Source: Candidatus Gastranaerophilales bacterium (lineage in GTDB: Bacteria > Cyanobacteriota > Vampirovibrionia > Gastranaerophilales > JANQFW01). From it: DNA of 45,233 bases. The stretch spans positions 1 through 45,233 of the forward strand of contig JANQFW010000143.1 in the NCBI GenBank assembly GCA_028277625.1, in the 5' to 3' direction. Positions 18,020 through 27,034 of the stretch are shown here, one piece after another. The notes below the pieces were generated by a model, which saw only the letters and a list, made by a program, of their open reading frames with translations, did no database searches and was not told the DNA's origin. How positions within the stretch are numbered: position 1 is the stretch's first letter; the number at the start of each line of letters is the position of its first letter. Made by a program: the position numbers and the translations under genes.

Positions 18020-18048
18020 ATTTAACTATGAATTGAAAGGTGAGTCAA
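18020..18048 (-). promoter_or_regulatory. Candidate sigma70-type promoter of the resection operon
   Basis: On the minus strand TTGACT (18043-18048) is followed after exactly 17 nt by TTAAAT (18020-18025), about 120 nt upstream of the NurA-like start codon. The -35 is close to consensus, the -10 less so. Confidence 0.4.
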
Positions 18049-18134
18049 ACTTCAAAATAAATAACCTTACTGACAATTTTTTATTATTTTTGTTTTAAAC
18101 CCAAGTTGCCACCTGACTAATTTTTTTCTATTTA

Positions 18135-21100
18135 CTACTTAAGCTCGTTTAATTCTAATATGGCTTTGTCATAATCAGGATTTATTTCTAGAGCCTTCCT
18201 AAAGTTCTTTCTTGCTGTTGAATAATTTTCGTTCAACTTGTGGATTAACCCAAGCAAATAAAAATAAACAGGGTTTTCATCATCTATATATTGAATAGGC
18301 TCCAGGTATGTTTTAGCTAAATAATAATTCTTTTTTTGAATCTCTATCTTAGCTAAATAGGTCCAAATATCTATACTTAATGGGTTAACAGAAAGCGCTG
18401 TTTTAAAATATTCTATAGCTTCATCATAATTTTTAGCAATATAATGGAACAACGCTATGTTATAATTTGCATCAAAACTTCTTGGATCTTTTCTTAAGAT
18501 ACTCAAGTAATATTTATAAGATAAATCTTTTTGATTCTGAAGCTTAAGTATATAAGCTAATTTTTCTGCTGAGCCTGATTGTTCAGTATCATACTTATAA
18601 GCCTTAACATAATAATTATAAGCTTTTTTAAGATTTGGGCTGTTTGCGTTAAGCACTTCATCGCCTAAACCCATCAACGCATCAATATTTTTATCGTCAT
18701 ACATTACAGCTTTGTTATAGGATTTTATAGCGTTTGCAGAATCCCCAAGCTCTGAGTAGGACTTTCCGAGCAACTGATAGAATTCACTGTTTTTCCCATT
18801 AGATATTTCAATCTTTTTTAAAATTATCAAAGCATTAGAGTATTCTTTTTTATTCATATAAAACTTTGCAAGATAAATTTGGCTTTTATTTCTGTCTTTC
18901 TTATGCAGTTCAAATCCATTTTTATAATATTTGTCATTAATCAATTGCTTTATATTATTATCATAGATTTTTATTGTCGCTAGCTTGCCTAAAAGCTCAT
19001 CTGCCTCACTATAATCTTTATTCTCTATGTATAAATCAGCTTCCTCTAACCAGTACATGACATTATTATTATTTAATTTTTTGGCATACTTTATATTTGC
19101 CTCAGCTTCTTCATATTTATATAGTTTTCTAAGTGCTTTTGCTAATAGATAATAATAAAAATCATTTGTCTTAAGTTTAACTTTATTATTAATCAAAAGA
19201 TTATAGCTTTCTTCTGGCTTATTTTGATAATCCAACAAGCTTATTGCTTCAGATAAAACACCCTCACTATCATGGTTAGGAGTTTCTTTAGGAAACAATG
19301 TAAATTTCAAGTTCGCACTTTGGTAAAGCCAAACTTCTCTTTCACTGATTCCATCCAAGCATTTTAATGCAATATTAAAAAATCCTAAAGATGCAGCTTT
19401 TGATGCCAATTTAAACTTTGAATAATCATCATAATAATCTATTTCATCTGCTACTGCATTAAATTTATTCCTTGATGCCTCTATTTTACCAGACACAAAA
19501 TCTACAAAGGCTTGGTTGATAACTTCATCCCTAGATTTATCTTTTGTTTTGATATTTAGAATTTGAGAATTAAAATCAGCCGGCGCTTCTTTATCAAGTT
19601 TTATTACTTTAATTGGAGTAGAGTTAGAATTCTCCATTTCAGAGAGATTAAAAGTTTTAACCTGTTGATGTTGATTAGGATTAGCCACATCAATGTCCAT
19701 AACTTGATCACTTGTTTTAGAATAGTCTAAAATCTCTATGTTTATGTTGTTTATAAATCTTAAAATTTTTAATAAAGTATCTGTTTTATCATTTAACTTA
19801 TTAAAAGAACTTTCTGCTAAAGCTATATGGGTAGGGTTAAAGTTTTGATCAGGAAAAGACGGATCCAAGTTAATCCACTCTCCAATGTAAGCACTTACCC
19901 ACATATGATAACCAAAAGCTTTTTCCGGCTTTTCAGTATAAACCAAGCCAATTACAATTTTGCACGGAATACCTGCAGCCCTTAATAAAGAAGCTAAAAG
20001 CAATGAATGCTCTGTGCAGTCACCTTCTCTTTGTTGCATAACTTGTGAGGCGTTTGCAAATGCGACTTTTAAATTTTTTCTAGTGATATTGTCATAAGTC
20101 CATTTTTCCATAGCCTTAGCCAAATCATAAGCCTTAGAATGATTGTTTGAAATATTTAAAGCTTGTTTTTTTATTGCTTTATCATCAGAATTTATATAAA
20201 TACCCGGCAATAAATATTTTTGATAACCGGAATTATTTAGTGGATAATCATATTCTTTTTTAGGGCGCGTTTGCGATTTTATTTTTAGATAAACCGCATT
20301 ATTTTGAACTTGTAAAATCCTCTGCCTGTTATCTGACACAAACAACTCATTAGTTGGCGTATCTTTAAATTTAATCTTATAACTAGCATTATCTAAAAGC
20401 CAAGGTTTAGGGAATGTTTGATCGATTGGTATCAAATTTTTAATAAAAATATCAGCCTGAGCATTTGGCTTTGAAATCTCATCTTTTGTTGTTGCTACTT
20501 GTTCTATACCAAAAACCGAAGATACTTCTTTTATCAGTTTGCCATCTTTATCACGCCATTCAAAATCTTCTATATTAGGCAACATATCAAACGTTAATTT
20601 GTATTTATTAAAAAACTTCTCTTGCGAAAACTCTCGCAATCTTTCTTCACCGTGTCTCTGCGCGGTTATTGTAACAATCCTGCCTTCTGACGGCTCTATA
20701 GTTGAATATTCAAACTTATCATTTGTAGTGTTTTTATACAAATTTTGTATTGCGTACGGAAACAGTATAGTTTTGTCTATTTTTATTGATGATTGCTTTT
20801 CTAAGCCATTTATTTTTGTTGTTAAAATTAATAAGTCAGCAGATTTAAATCGGCCTTCTACTGTTTTAGACTCACCAAGCGATTCCTCTTTTAAAGAAAA
20901 AGATAAAGGGTTTCCTTCATTATCTTCCACAAACTGTATTTGCTGGGTTATTTTAACATTTACATCAAATCTTTTAAATTCTTGTTGTGTATATTTATCT
21001 GTAATAATAAGGCTTACATTTTCTTTTTTTGTTATTGTTTGTTTTATATGACTATGACCTAATTTGTTATTTTCAAGCTTATTTATAAAATATCTTTCAA

Positions 21101-21218
21101 ATATTTTATTTTGACCTGTTTTACTCTCTTCTAAAGCATAGGCGCCAGGAAAATTTATTAGATAATTAAAAAATAATGCAAACAGCAATATAAATTTTAG
21201 TTTTTTGCTTCTATTCAT
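18135..21218 (-). CDS. Secreted transglutaminase-like protein with C-terminal TPR array
   Basis: 1027 aa. An N-terminal hydrophobic stretch ending in PGAYALEE reads as a signal peptide, so the protein is probably periplasmic or surface-exposed. Residues ~30-330 are beta-rich and resemble the DUF3857-type region found before transglutaminase domains. The transglutaminase-like core has a complete Cys-His-Asp triad: GDCTEH (C~401), FGYHMW (H~437) and NLDPSF (D~453). From ~600 to the end there are about ten TPR units (for example YYLLAKALRKLYKYEEAEAN). Bacterial members act as cysteine proteases or in cross-linking and peptidoglycan-related jobs; the substrate cannot be inferred. It lies 69 nt after the HD-GYP gene on the same strand and may share its transcript. 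Confidence 0.75.
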   Translation of the reverse strand: MNRSKKLKFILLFALFFNYLINFPGAYALEESKTGQNKIFERYFINKLENNKLGHSHIKQTITKKENVSLIITDKYTQQEFKRFDVNVKITQQIQFVEDNEGNPLSFSLKEESLGESKTVEGRFKSADLLILTTKINGLEKQSSIKIDKTILFPYAIQNLYKNTTNDKFEYSTIEPSEGRIVTITAQRHGEERLREFSQEKFFNKYKLTFDMLPNIEDFEWRDKDGKLIKEVSSVFGIEQVATTKDEISKPNAQADIFIKNLIPIDQTFPKPWLLDNASYKIKFKDTPTNELFVSDNRQRILQVQNNAVYLKIKSQTRPKKEYDYPLNNSGYQKYLLPGIYINSDDKAIKKQALNISNNHSKAYDLAKAMEKWTYDNITRKNLKVAFANASQVMQQREGDCTEHSLLLASLLRAAGIPCKIVIGLVYTEKPEKAFGYHMWVSAYIGEWINLDPSFPDQNFNPTHIALAESSFNKLNDKTDTLLKILRFINNINIEILDYSKTSDQVMDIDVANPNQHQQVKTFNLSEMENSNSTPIKVIKLDKEAPADFNSQILNIKTKDKSRDEVINQAFVDFVSGKIEASRNKFNAVADEIDYYDDYSKFKLASKAASLGFFNIALKCLDGISEREVWLYQSANLKFTLFPKETPNHDSEGVLSEAISLLDYQNKPEESYNLLINNKVKLKTNDFYYYLLAKALRKLYKYEEAEANIKYAKKLNNNNVMYWLEEADLYIENKDYSEADELLGKLATIKIYDNNIKQLINDKYYKNGFELHKKDRNKSQIYLAKFYMNKKEYSNALIILKKIEISNGKNSEFYQLLGKSYSELGDSANAIKSYNKAVMYDDKNIDALMGLGDEVLNANSPNLKKAYNYYVKAYKYDTEQSGSAEKLAYILKLQNQKDLSYKYYLSILRKDPRSFDANYNIALFHYIAKNYDEAIEYFKTALSVNPLSIDIWTYLAKIEIQKKNYYLAKTYLEPIQYIDDENPVYFYLLGLIHKLNENYSTARKNFRKALEINPDYDKAILELNELK

Positions 21219-21287
21219 TTATTCAAATTATCCCTCAATCTCATTTTAAATTTGTTCATTTAAATAACTGGATTAAAATTTTAAAAA

Positions 21288-23903
21288 TTAGTTTCTGTCA
21301 GCTTCATAATATCCATAAAATATTTTTAGAAGCTCCTGCTCTATTTCTGATATATCTTCATTTTCTTTATTTAATATTTTATAAATATCGTTAAAAGTAT
21401 AATCTGCCAAAAATTCTTCAGTGCCCTTCGGAAGTTCCTCATCTTGAGTTAATAAGAGTATTTTGATTATTTTGTCTAAGCTAACTTTAAAAAAGTTATC
21501 AACAACAACCGGATCAAAATGTTTACTTTTATCTGACAATAAAATATTTAAAGCATCTAGCAATGGCATACGAGCCCTGTAGTGACGTTTAGAAGTGATA
21601 GCATCAAACACATCAGAAACGGCAAGGATTCTACCACCAAGCGGTATATCTTCTCCTTTTAAACCTCTATAATAACCGGTGCCATCATATTTTTCATGGT
21701 GACTAGAAGCTATTTCAGGTACGTGCTTAAACTTTTCTTCAAAGTACATATTTTGAAGAATTTCATTTGTTAATGAAACATGCTCTTGAATGTGCTTATA
21801 CTCCTCATCGGTCAACTTACCGCGCTTACATAAGACACTGTCCTTTATGCCGATTTTGCCAAAATCATGAAGCATTGCAGAATATTCTATAACTTCTATA
21901 CTATTAAGATCCATGTTCATTTCTATTGCGATTGCAATGCTATAGCCTGCAACACGCTTAGAGTGACCTGCTGTAATTTTGTCTCGAGCATCAATAACCG
22001 CTGCAAGTGTATTCATAAAGCTTAAGAAAGAACGCTTTTGCTCTTCGTACATTAAAAATTGCTTCTTAAATAAACGAGCATTTTCTAAAGCAATACCTGC
22101 ACTAGATCCAATTGCAATTAGCAAATCTTCGTCACTGTCGGTAAATTGAGCATTTTCACCAAGCTTATTTAATACCTGAAATACACCAACTATCTCATGA
22201 TTTAGGTTTCTCATAGGCATGCACAATATAGATTTAGTAGTGTAGCCTGTTTTTTTATCAATTTCTTTATTGAACCTTGGGTCGTTATAAGTGTCTTTTA
22301 TATTGATAATTTCACCAGATGTTGCCACATGGCCGGCTAAGCCCATATTTGCAGGGAATCTGATTTCCTGGCTACCCATTCCTAGTGCTACTTTTGACCA
22401 TAGCTCGTTAGTTTCTTTATCTAATAAAAATACAGTACATCTATCAGAATTTAACGCTCGTTTGGTTTCACCGGCAATAATTTCTAAAAGCTTATCAATA
22501 TCAGTTTCCGCAGCAATAGAACGACCGATTCTCAACAGCGATAACAATGCATCTTTTGATGAATTATCATACATTGTAATGTCATCAATTAAAGACAATG
22601 TTTCCAGTATTGAATTACCATCTTTGAATAATACTTCTTTCTGAGCGGTCTTGTTTATAATATTTGCCCACTCATCTTCATCAATCTCAAATAGAAAGTC
22701 TTCAATTTTGTTAGTTAAAACTGGTAAATTATTAAATTTTGCGATTCTTAAAGCTTCCAACAAGCTGGATAGAGCCATTGGAATATCACGACTTTCTTTA
22801 TAAATGATGCTTAACTCATAATAAGTACGTGCCATTTCCGAATGACTGAAAGCTTCTTTAAATAATTGTGCCGCTATGTGAAGATTTTCTATGGCTACTT
22901 TATTTTTTTTCATCTTTTGATAGGCAAGAGCATTAATTCTTTTAATATGACCTTGACCACAAGAAGAATTATATTTTAAAAATATTGGTTGAATTTTGTT
23001 GTTTAAAAATTCAACAGCTTCATTGGGATCAGCTGTACTTATTTTTATTAAAGCCAATGTACAGTTAGAAAATCCGTAGACTAATTCTGCACTAACCTGC
23101 TCAGCCAAATCAATAGATTGCTTACAATACTCGGTTGCTTGCTGATAATTATCTTGAGCTAAGTGTATCTTTGCAATCTCATCCAAAATTCTTGCTGCAC
23201 TGAGATAATCACCATAATTAAACGTTATATCCTGAGCTCGAGTTAAATGGATAAAAGCACTATCATAATTTTCAATACTAGATAAGTATCTGCCAATTAA
23301 TAATTCTGTTATAGCTAATTCTCTTTCAGCTCCAATATTTTGCTTAATTTTTAGCGATTTATTTAAATTTTTTAAGGCAATTTGGTTGTTGTTTACCCTC
23401 AAATAAAAAATTGACAGGCTGTCTAATATCTTGGCATATTCTAAACAGCTTTCTCCTATAAGTTTTTGAGCATTTTTATAATTTCTTAAAGCTTCACTGT
23501 AGCGTTTCTCAAAATAATAAATGATACCGTAATAATGCAGTATTTTCGCTTCAATTTCACTATCCAAGTTCTGATTTTTGACCAAATACTTGGCATCATT
23601 CAATAAGGTCAATGATCTTATAAGTCTATCATTACAATTTTGATAATATATTATGGCTAACTCAGCCAAGCACGAAGCAATTTGCTCATAATCTTTCTTT
23701 TGCAAAAATAATTTTTGAGCATCTTCCAAGCAAACGATAGCCTTATCAAAGTTCTTTCTGAACGCTTCTATAAGACCTAATTCTTTTAATGCAGCTGCTT
23801 TTAAATTTACATCCTCTTCTTCAGCAATTAATTGCTCTATTTTCAAGGTTTTTGCGCTGCTATTCTCTATATCAATTTTAATATTATTATTACTTTTATC
23901 CAT
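21288..23903 (-). CDS. TPR-GAF-HD-GYP regulatory protein (probable cyclic-di-GMP phosphodiesterase)
   Basis: 871 aa, cytoplasmic. Residues ~35-400 are TPR repeats. A GAF domain (about 465-615) follows, with the family-like segments SDRCTVFLLD, GLAGHVATSGEIINI and SILCMPMRN. The C-terminal HD-GYP phosphohydrolase has the HD motif HDFGKIGI (near 674) and HHEKYDGTGYYRGLKGEDIP (near 734). The GYP signature reads GYY, with the proline replaced, while the flanking DGTG and RGL are kept. Members hydrolyse cyclic di-GMP; all metal-binding His/Asp residues I can identify are present, so activity is likely. The TPR part suggests protein-protein control and the GAF part small-molecule input. The ribosome site is weak. 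An intrinsic terminator pointing toward this gene lies 137 nt upstream. Confidence 0.85.
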   Translation of the reverse strand: MDKSNNNIKIDIENSSAKTLKIEQLIAEEEDVNLKAAALKELGLIEAFRKNFDKAIVCLEDAQKLFLQKKDYEQIASCLAELAIIYYQNCNDRLIRSLTLLNDAKYLVKNQNLDSEIEAKILHYYGIIYYFEKRYSEALRNYKNAQKLIGESCLEYAKILDSLSIFYLRVNNNQIALKNLNKSLKIKQNIGAERELAITELLIGRYLSSIENYDSAFIHLTRAQDITFNYGDYLSAARILDEIAKIHLAQDNYQQATEYCKQSIDLAEQVSAELVYGFSNCTLALIKISTADPNEAVEFLNNKIQPIFLKYNSSCGQGHIKRINALAYQKMKKNKVAIENLHIAAQLFKEAFSHSEMARTYYELSIIYKESRDIPMALSSLLEALRIAKFNNLPVLTNKIEDFLFEIDEDEWANIINKTAQKEVLFKDGNSILETLSLIDDITMYDNSSKDALLSLLRIGRSIAAETDIDKLLEIIAGETKRALNSDRCTVFLLDKETNELWSKVALGMGSQEIRFPANMGLAGHVATSGEIINIKDTYNDPRFNKEIDKKTGYTTKSILCMPMRNLNHEIVGVFQVLNKLGENAQFTDSDEDLLIAIGSSAGIALENARLFKKQFLMYEEQKRSFLSFMNTLAAVIDARDKITAGHSKRVAGYSIAIAIEMNMDLNSIEVIEYSAMLHDFGKIGIKDSVLCKRGKLTDEEYKHIQEHVSLTNEILQNMYFEEKFKHVPEIASSHHEKYDGTGYYRGLKGEDIPLGGRILAVSDVFDAITSKRHYRARMPLLDALNILLSDKSKHFDPVVVDNFFKVSLDKIIKILLLTQDEELPKGTEEFLADYTFNDIYKILNKENEDISEIEQELLKIFYGYYEADRN

Positions 23904-24039
23904 TATAAGTTTAATTATACATTATGATCCAATTTTAGGGAATTACTTTTTTACTACAATTAATGATTACAAAAAAATAAAGAATTAATAAGGTATAAAT
24001 CAATGACTTTTTCTAAATTCTTTATTTTTAACAATAAGT

Positions 24040-24070
24040 AAAAAAAAAACCACTTGGTTTCAAGTGGTTT
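24040..24070 (-). terminator. Perfect minus-strand intrinsic terminator with no gene before it
   Basis: 10-bp perfect stem (AAACCACTTG / CAAGTGGTTT) with a 4-nt loop, followed on the minus strand by nine to ten T residues. It would end a minus-strand transcript coming from 24070-24430, where there is no minus-strand gene, and lies upstream of the HD-GYP gene. Confidence 0.8.
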
Positions 24071-24193
24071 ATATACTCTGCAATCTAATGTTCTCTTCTT
24101 CCTTTGTTTTTATTCAAAATTTATTTTTATATTGATTAACAAATTTATTACTATCGGGAGTTTTAAAGTGTTTGCATTACACTTTTTGAACAT
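24040..24193 (-). ncRNA. Candidate small RNA or attenuated leader upstream of the HD-GYP gene
   Basis: On the minus strand a consensus TTGACA (24222-24227), 17-nt spacer and TTTAAT (24199-24204) predict a start near 24192; the intrinsic terminator ends the unit about 150 nt later. Near its 5' end it folds a 7-bp hairpin (24165-24185). The only reading frame is 27 codons with no ribosome site. It could be a free small RNA or a leader in which the terminator attenuates the HD-GYP gene 137 nt further on. No known family recognised. Confidence 0.45.
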
Positions 24194-24198
24194 TTACT

Positions 24199-24227
24199 AT
24201 TAAAATCCAAAAAAAGTGTTGTGTCAA
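24199..24227 (-). promoter_or_regulatory. Candidate sigma70-type promoter with overlapping palindrome
   Basis: Perfect -35 TTGACA at 24222-24227 and TTTAAT -10 at 24199-24204, 17 nt apart, minus strand. The -35 is embedded in a 17-nt palindrome AGTGTTGTGTCAACACT (24215-24231), a plausible operator position. Confidence 0.5.
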
Positions 24228-24439
24228 CACTAAATTTTACACAATTTTAAAACCTCAAATCTATTAATTTAAAAGAGATTATAAGCTTTCATTAAGTTTG
24301 TTTTAACTTTCATGTTATACTTTTTTATATTATAATATCTCTAAAATTCTTTTCAGTTTATTAAAAAATAAGTTTTTGCTGATAAAGAATTTAACTAATG
24401 AACAGTATAATTATCATACGTAAGAGGTAAAAAGTTTAT

Positions 24440-25306
24440 ATGTGCAACTTGACCATTGCGATTCCAAACAAAGGGCGCCTTTCAGAAGATATATTTGACT
24501 TGCTGCAAAGGGCAGGGTTATCTATAAAAAAGCAAAACACAAGAAGCTTGTATGCAAAGACCCATGACGGGCTATATAAAATAATTTTTGTCAGAACTCA
24601 AGACATACCTAACTTTGTAAATGACGGGGTTACCGATCTGGGTATAACAGGTTATGACGTAGTAAAAGAATGCGAAGCTGAAGTAGAAAACATAATGCCA
24701 CTAAATTTTGGGTATTGCAAAATGATAGTTGCAGCTAAAGAATCTTCTAATATCCAATCTATTGATGATGTTAAAGACGGAAGCAAAATAGCAACAAGCT
24801 TTCCAAATATTACTAAAAATTATTTTGAAAGCAAAAACAAAAATGTTCATATAATAGAAGTATCAGGAGCCACAGAAGTTACACCTGAGCTGGGACTAGC
24901 CGACCTAATTGTTGATATTACATCAACAGGATCCACTTTAAAGGTTAACAAGCTTAAAATTCTTGATCAAATACTTGAGTCAACGGCTACTATAATCGGA
25001 AGACCAGGTATACTAGACGAACAAAAAGATAAAATTAACACCTTCATCAGAGCTGTAAAGTCTGCAATAGCTGCGGAGGAGAAAAAATATCTAATGGCTA
25101 ACATTCCAAAAATCTCATTAGATCAGGTAAAAAACTTTTTACCGGGGATTACATCTCCTACGATAACAACTTTGCTGGATAATCCTGATACAGTTGCAAT
25201 TCATGTAGTAATAGACAAGAAAAAAATCTACGAAAGTGTAGATAAACTTAAGCAGCTTGGAGCAACAGGCATACTAATTATGTCCGTAGACCAGATGATT
25301 CCATAA
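24440..25306 (+). CDS. hisG: ATP phosphoribosyltransferase, long form
   Basis: First step of histidine synthesis: ATP plus PRPP gives phosphoribosyl-ATP. The 288 aa correspond to the long HisG, which works without HisZ and carries a C-terminal ACT-like regulatory domain (about 215-288, ending GATGILIMSVDQMIP) that binds histidine for feedback inhibition. The catalytic part begins IAIPNKGRLSEDIFDLL and includes the type-1 PRTase-like loop LIVDITSTGSTLK. No other his gene is adjacent, as is common where his genes are scattered. The start ATG follows AAGAGG at 12 nt spacing. A strong ribosome site for the next gene begins directly after the stop. Confidence 0.95.
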   Translation: MCNLTIAIPNKGRLSEDIFDLLQRAGLSIKKQNTRSLYAKTHDGLYKIIFVRTQDIPNFVNDGVTDLGITGYDVVKECEAEVENIMPLNFGYCKMIVAAKESSNIQSIDDVKDGSKIATSFPNITKNYFESKNKNVHIIEVSGATEVTPELGLADLIVDITSTGSTLKVNKLKILDQILESTATIIGRPGILDEQKDKINTFIRAVKSAIAAEEKKYLMANIPKISLDQVKNFLPGITSPTITTLLDNPDTVAIHVVIDKKKIYESVDKLKQLGATGILIMSVDQMIP

Positions 25307-25318
25307 AGGAGGCTAGTA

Positions 25319-25741
25319 ATGTGCGAAATTCCAAGAGATAATGCATCTAATAAAGAAATAACTAAAATATTAAAAGCTTCAAAAAATATTGCCATAGTAG
25401 GTATTTCTGCTGATGAAACTAAGGACAGCAACAGCGTTGCAAAATATTTAAAAAATAACGGCTATAAAATATTTCCGGTTAACCCCAAGTATAACGAAGT
25501 CATTGGGGAAAAATGCTATAAAAATCCAGCATCAATCCCTGAAGCTATTGATATAGTTGTTATATTCAGAAAACCTGAAGCTATTCCCGCTATAGTAGAT
25601 GAAGCTATAAATATTAAAGCTAAAACCGTATGGATGCAACTAGGGCTTGCAAACAACAACTCAGCTGATAAAGCAAGACAGGCTGGTTTATCAGTTGTCA
25701 TGTGTAAATGCATAAAAGTAGAGCACGCATACTTAGTTTAA
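25319..25741 (+). CDS. CoA-binding domain protein (YccU-like)
   Basis: 140 aa, a stand-alone Rossmann-type CoA_binding domain. Family features are IAIVGISADETKDSNSVAKY near the start, FPVNPKYNEVIGEKCY, a mid-protein VVIFRKPEA, VWMQLGL, and a final VVMCKCIKVEH where most relatives have VMD-C-K-EH. The ligand is presumed to be CoA or an acyl-CoA; physiological role unknown. AGGAGG immediately follows the hisG stop, so the two form a two-gene operon. The 3' end overlaps the 3' end of convergent msrA by 9 bp. Confidence 0.85.
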   Translation: MCEIPRDNASNKEITKILKASKNIAIVGISADETKDSNSVAKYLKNNGYKIFPVNPKYNEVIGEKCYKNPASIPEAIDIVVIFRKPEAIPAIVDEAINIKAKTVWMQLGLANNNSADKARQAGLSVVMCKCIKVEHAYLV

Positions 25742-26206
25742 ATCACAGCCACGCGTCCCTTTTTTCTCATAATATTTTTGATGATATTCTTCAGCTTTCC
25801 AAAACTTTGAGGCTGGAATTATTTCAGTTACTATAGGATCATCAAATCTGCCTGACTCGTTCTGCTTTTTCCTCGACTCTTTAGCCAATCTTTCTTGGTT
25901 GCTATTATGATAAAAAATTGCTGAGCGATATTGACTGCCAATGTCAAAGCCTTGTCTGTTAAGAGTGGTGGGATCATGAATATCCCAAAACGTATTTAAA
26001 AGTTCCTCGTATGATATAAAACAAGGATCATAAACTACTTCTATTGCTTCTACATGCTGTGTGGAACTCGTACAAACCTCCTCATAAGTCGGATTGTCTT
26101 TTTTTCCACCCGTATAGCCTACTTGTGTAGAAAGAACTCCCATTAATTTTCTAAATGCAGACTCTACGCCCCAAAAGCATCCTGCTGCAAATGTTGCTTT
26201 TTCCAT
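25733..26206 (-). CDS. msrA: Peptide methionine-S-sulfoxide reductase MsrA
   Basis: Repairs oxidised methionine (S-epimer) in proteins. 157 aa with the catalytic motif AAGCFWGVE (C10) near the start, GYTGGKKDNPTYEEVC, and WDIHDPTTLNRQGFDIGSQY, all diagnostic. The ATG at 26206 has GAGG eight nt upstream; a longer frame begins five codons earlier but lacks this. It ends GTRGCDLN; the late Cys may be the resolving residue. It stands alone, converging on the CoA-binding gene. Confidence 0.95.
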   Translation of the reverse strand: MEKATFAAGCFWGVESAFRKLMGVLSTQVGYTGGKKDNPTYEEVCTSSTQHVEAIEVVYDPCFISYEELLNTFWDIHDPTTLNRQGFDIGSQYRSAIFYHNSNQERLAKESRKKQNESGRFDDPIVTEIIPASKFWKAEEYHQKYYEKKGTRGCDLN

Positions 26207-26381
26207 AGTGATTATCCTCAAATTTAATTAGCATAGCATTAATATATATTATTATAAGTTAACTAGCGCAGAAGTAAAAAAAATTTATTTGACACTCGCA
26301 AAAAGTTACATAACAGTTTGCAAAAAATCATTTTGGGGTTAGCATAGATCATGTAATATAGTCGTGGATGGGGATTACTAA

Positions 26382-26648
26382 ATGAATATAAAAGTCGAAA
26401 AACCAACTCAAGAAGAATTAGAGAAGTTAAACGTAACCAACTGGGAAACCTGGATTTGTGGAGAATCAAAATTTAACTGGGAATATACAGAAGAAGAAAT
26501 TTGCTACTTTTTAGAAGGTAAAGCTATTATAGAAACCGGCAAAGAAAAAATAACTGTAGAAAAAGGTGACCTGGTAGTATTTCCCAAAGATCTAAAGTGT
26601 GAGTGGACTATACTGGAACCGGTTAGAAAATTCTATAAGTTTAATTAA
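26382..26648 (+). CDS. Small cupin-domain protein
   Basis: 88 aa, a single RmlC-like cupin barrel of the Cupin_3 (DUF861) type: WETWICGESKFNWEY, then EEICYFLEGKAIIET, GDLVVFPKDLKCEWTI and a terminal VRKFYKF. The usual paired metal-binding His residues are absent (Cys and Glu occupy that strand), which is frequent in this subgroup. The substrate is unknown. It is a stand-alone gene with its own upstream region and a G-rich ribosome site. Confidence 0.85.
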   Translation: MNIKVEKPTQEELEKLNVTNWETWICGESKFNWEYTEEEICYFLEGKAIIETGKEKITVEKGDLVVFPKDLKCEWTILEPVRKFYKFN

Positions 26649-26699
26649 ACTTAATAGAAGAGTTTTTAGCGTAATAAAATATATTAAAGCTTATTACAA

Positions 26700-26761
26700 A
26701 ACTTAATTATAAGCTGTATCAGTATGTGTATAGTAAACAAAATAGAGCTTATAATTAAGTT
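26700..26761. repeat. 16-bp perfect inverted repeat with 30-nt spacer
   Basis: AACTTAATTATAAGCT (26700-26715) is exactly mirrored by AGCTTATAATTAAGTT (26746-26761). It lies about 50 nt after the cupin gene. No T-run follows, so it is not an ordinary terminator; it could be a mobile-element scar or an mRNA 3' end structure. Confidence 0.7.
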
Positions 26762-26809
26762 ATTGCATATTTATATTCATTATCTTATTTAAATAAAAGA
26801 CATTAAATT

Positions 26810-26926
26810 TTGAGGAAATTTCCTTGGCCAGAATTTTTTTTAAAATATATGGAACCAGATATTACAGACACATCAGGTGAAATAAGGTATAAGCCTACGG
26901 TTAAAGTTATAAAAAATTATATATAA
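26810..26926 (+). pseudogene. Short open frame, possible gene remnant
   Basis: An in-frame run of 38 codons from a TTG (an internal ATG at 26849 gives 25 codons) reads like real protein rather than random AT-rich code (FPWPEFFLKYMEPD, then GEIRYKPTVKVIKNYI). There is no good ribosome site and no recognisable family. It may be the tail of a lost gene or a tiny expressed protein; the terminator at 27007 lies 80 nt downstream. Confidence 0.25.
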
Positions 26927-27006
26927 AATAAATTATGGATTTGCTACTAGATTAAATCTATCAATCTACACTACTCCTCATTTATCTCAAATACCAATAG
27001 TTTATC

Positions 27007-27034
27007 AAGCAATACGATTTGTATTGCTTTTTTT
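27007..27034 (+). terminator. Plus-strand intrinsic terminator
   Basis: 9-bp perfect stem AAGCAATAC / GTATTGCTT, 5-nt loop, followed by a run of T. It could end the cupin transcript about 360 nt after its stop codon, or a separate short transcript. Confidence 0.75.

Noticed and set aside
24040-24231. Cyclic-di-GMP riboswitch ahead of the HD-GYP gene
   Set aside because: No GEMM-type conserved stretches or tetraloop-receptor elements are visible; only simple hairpins.
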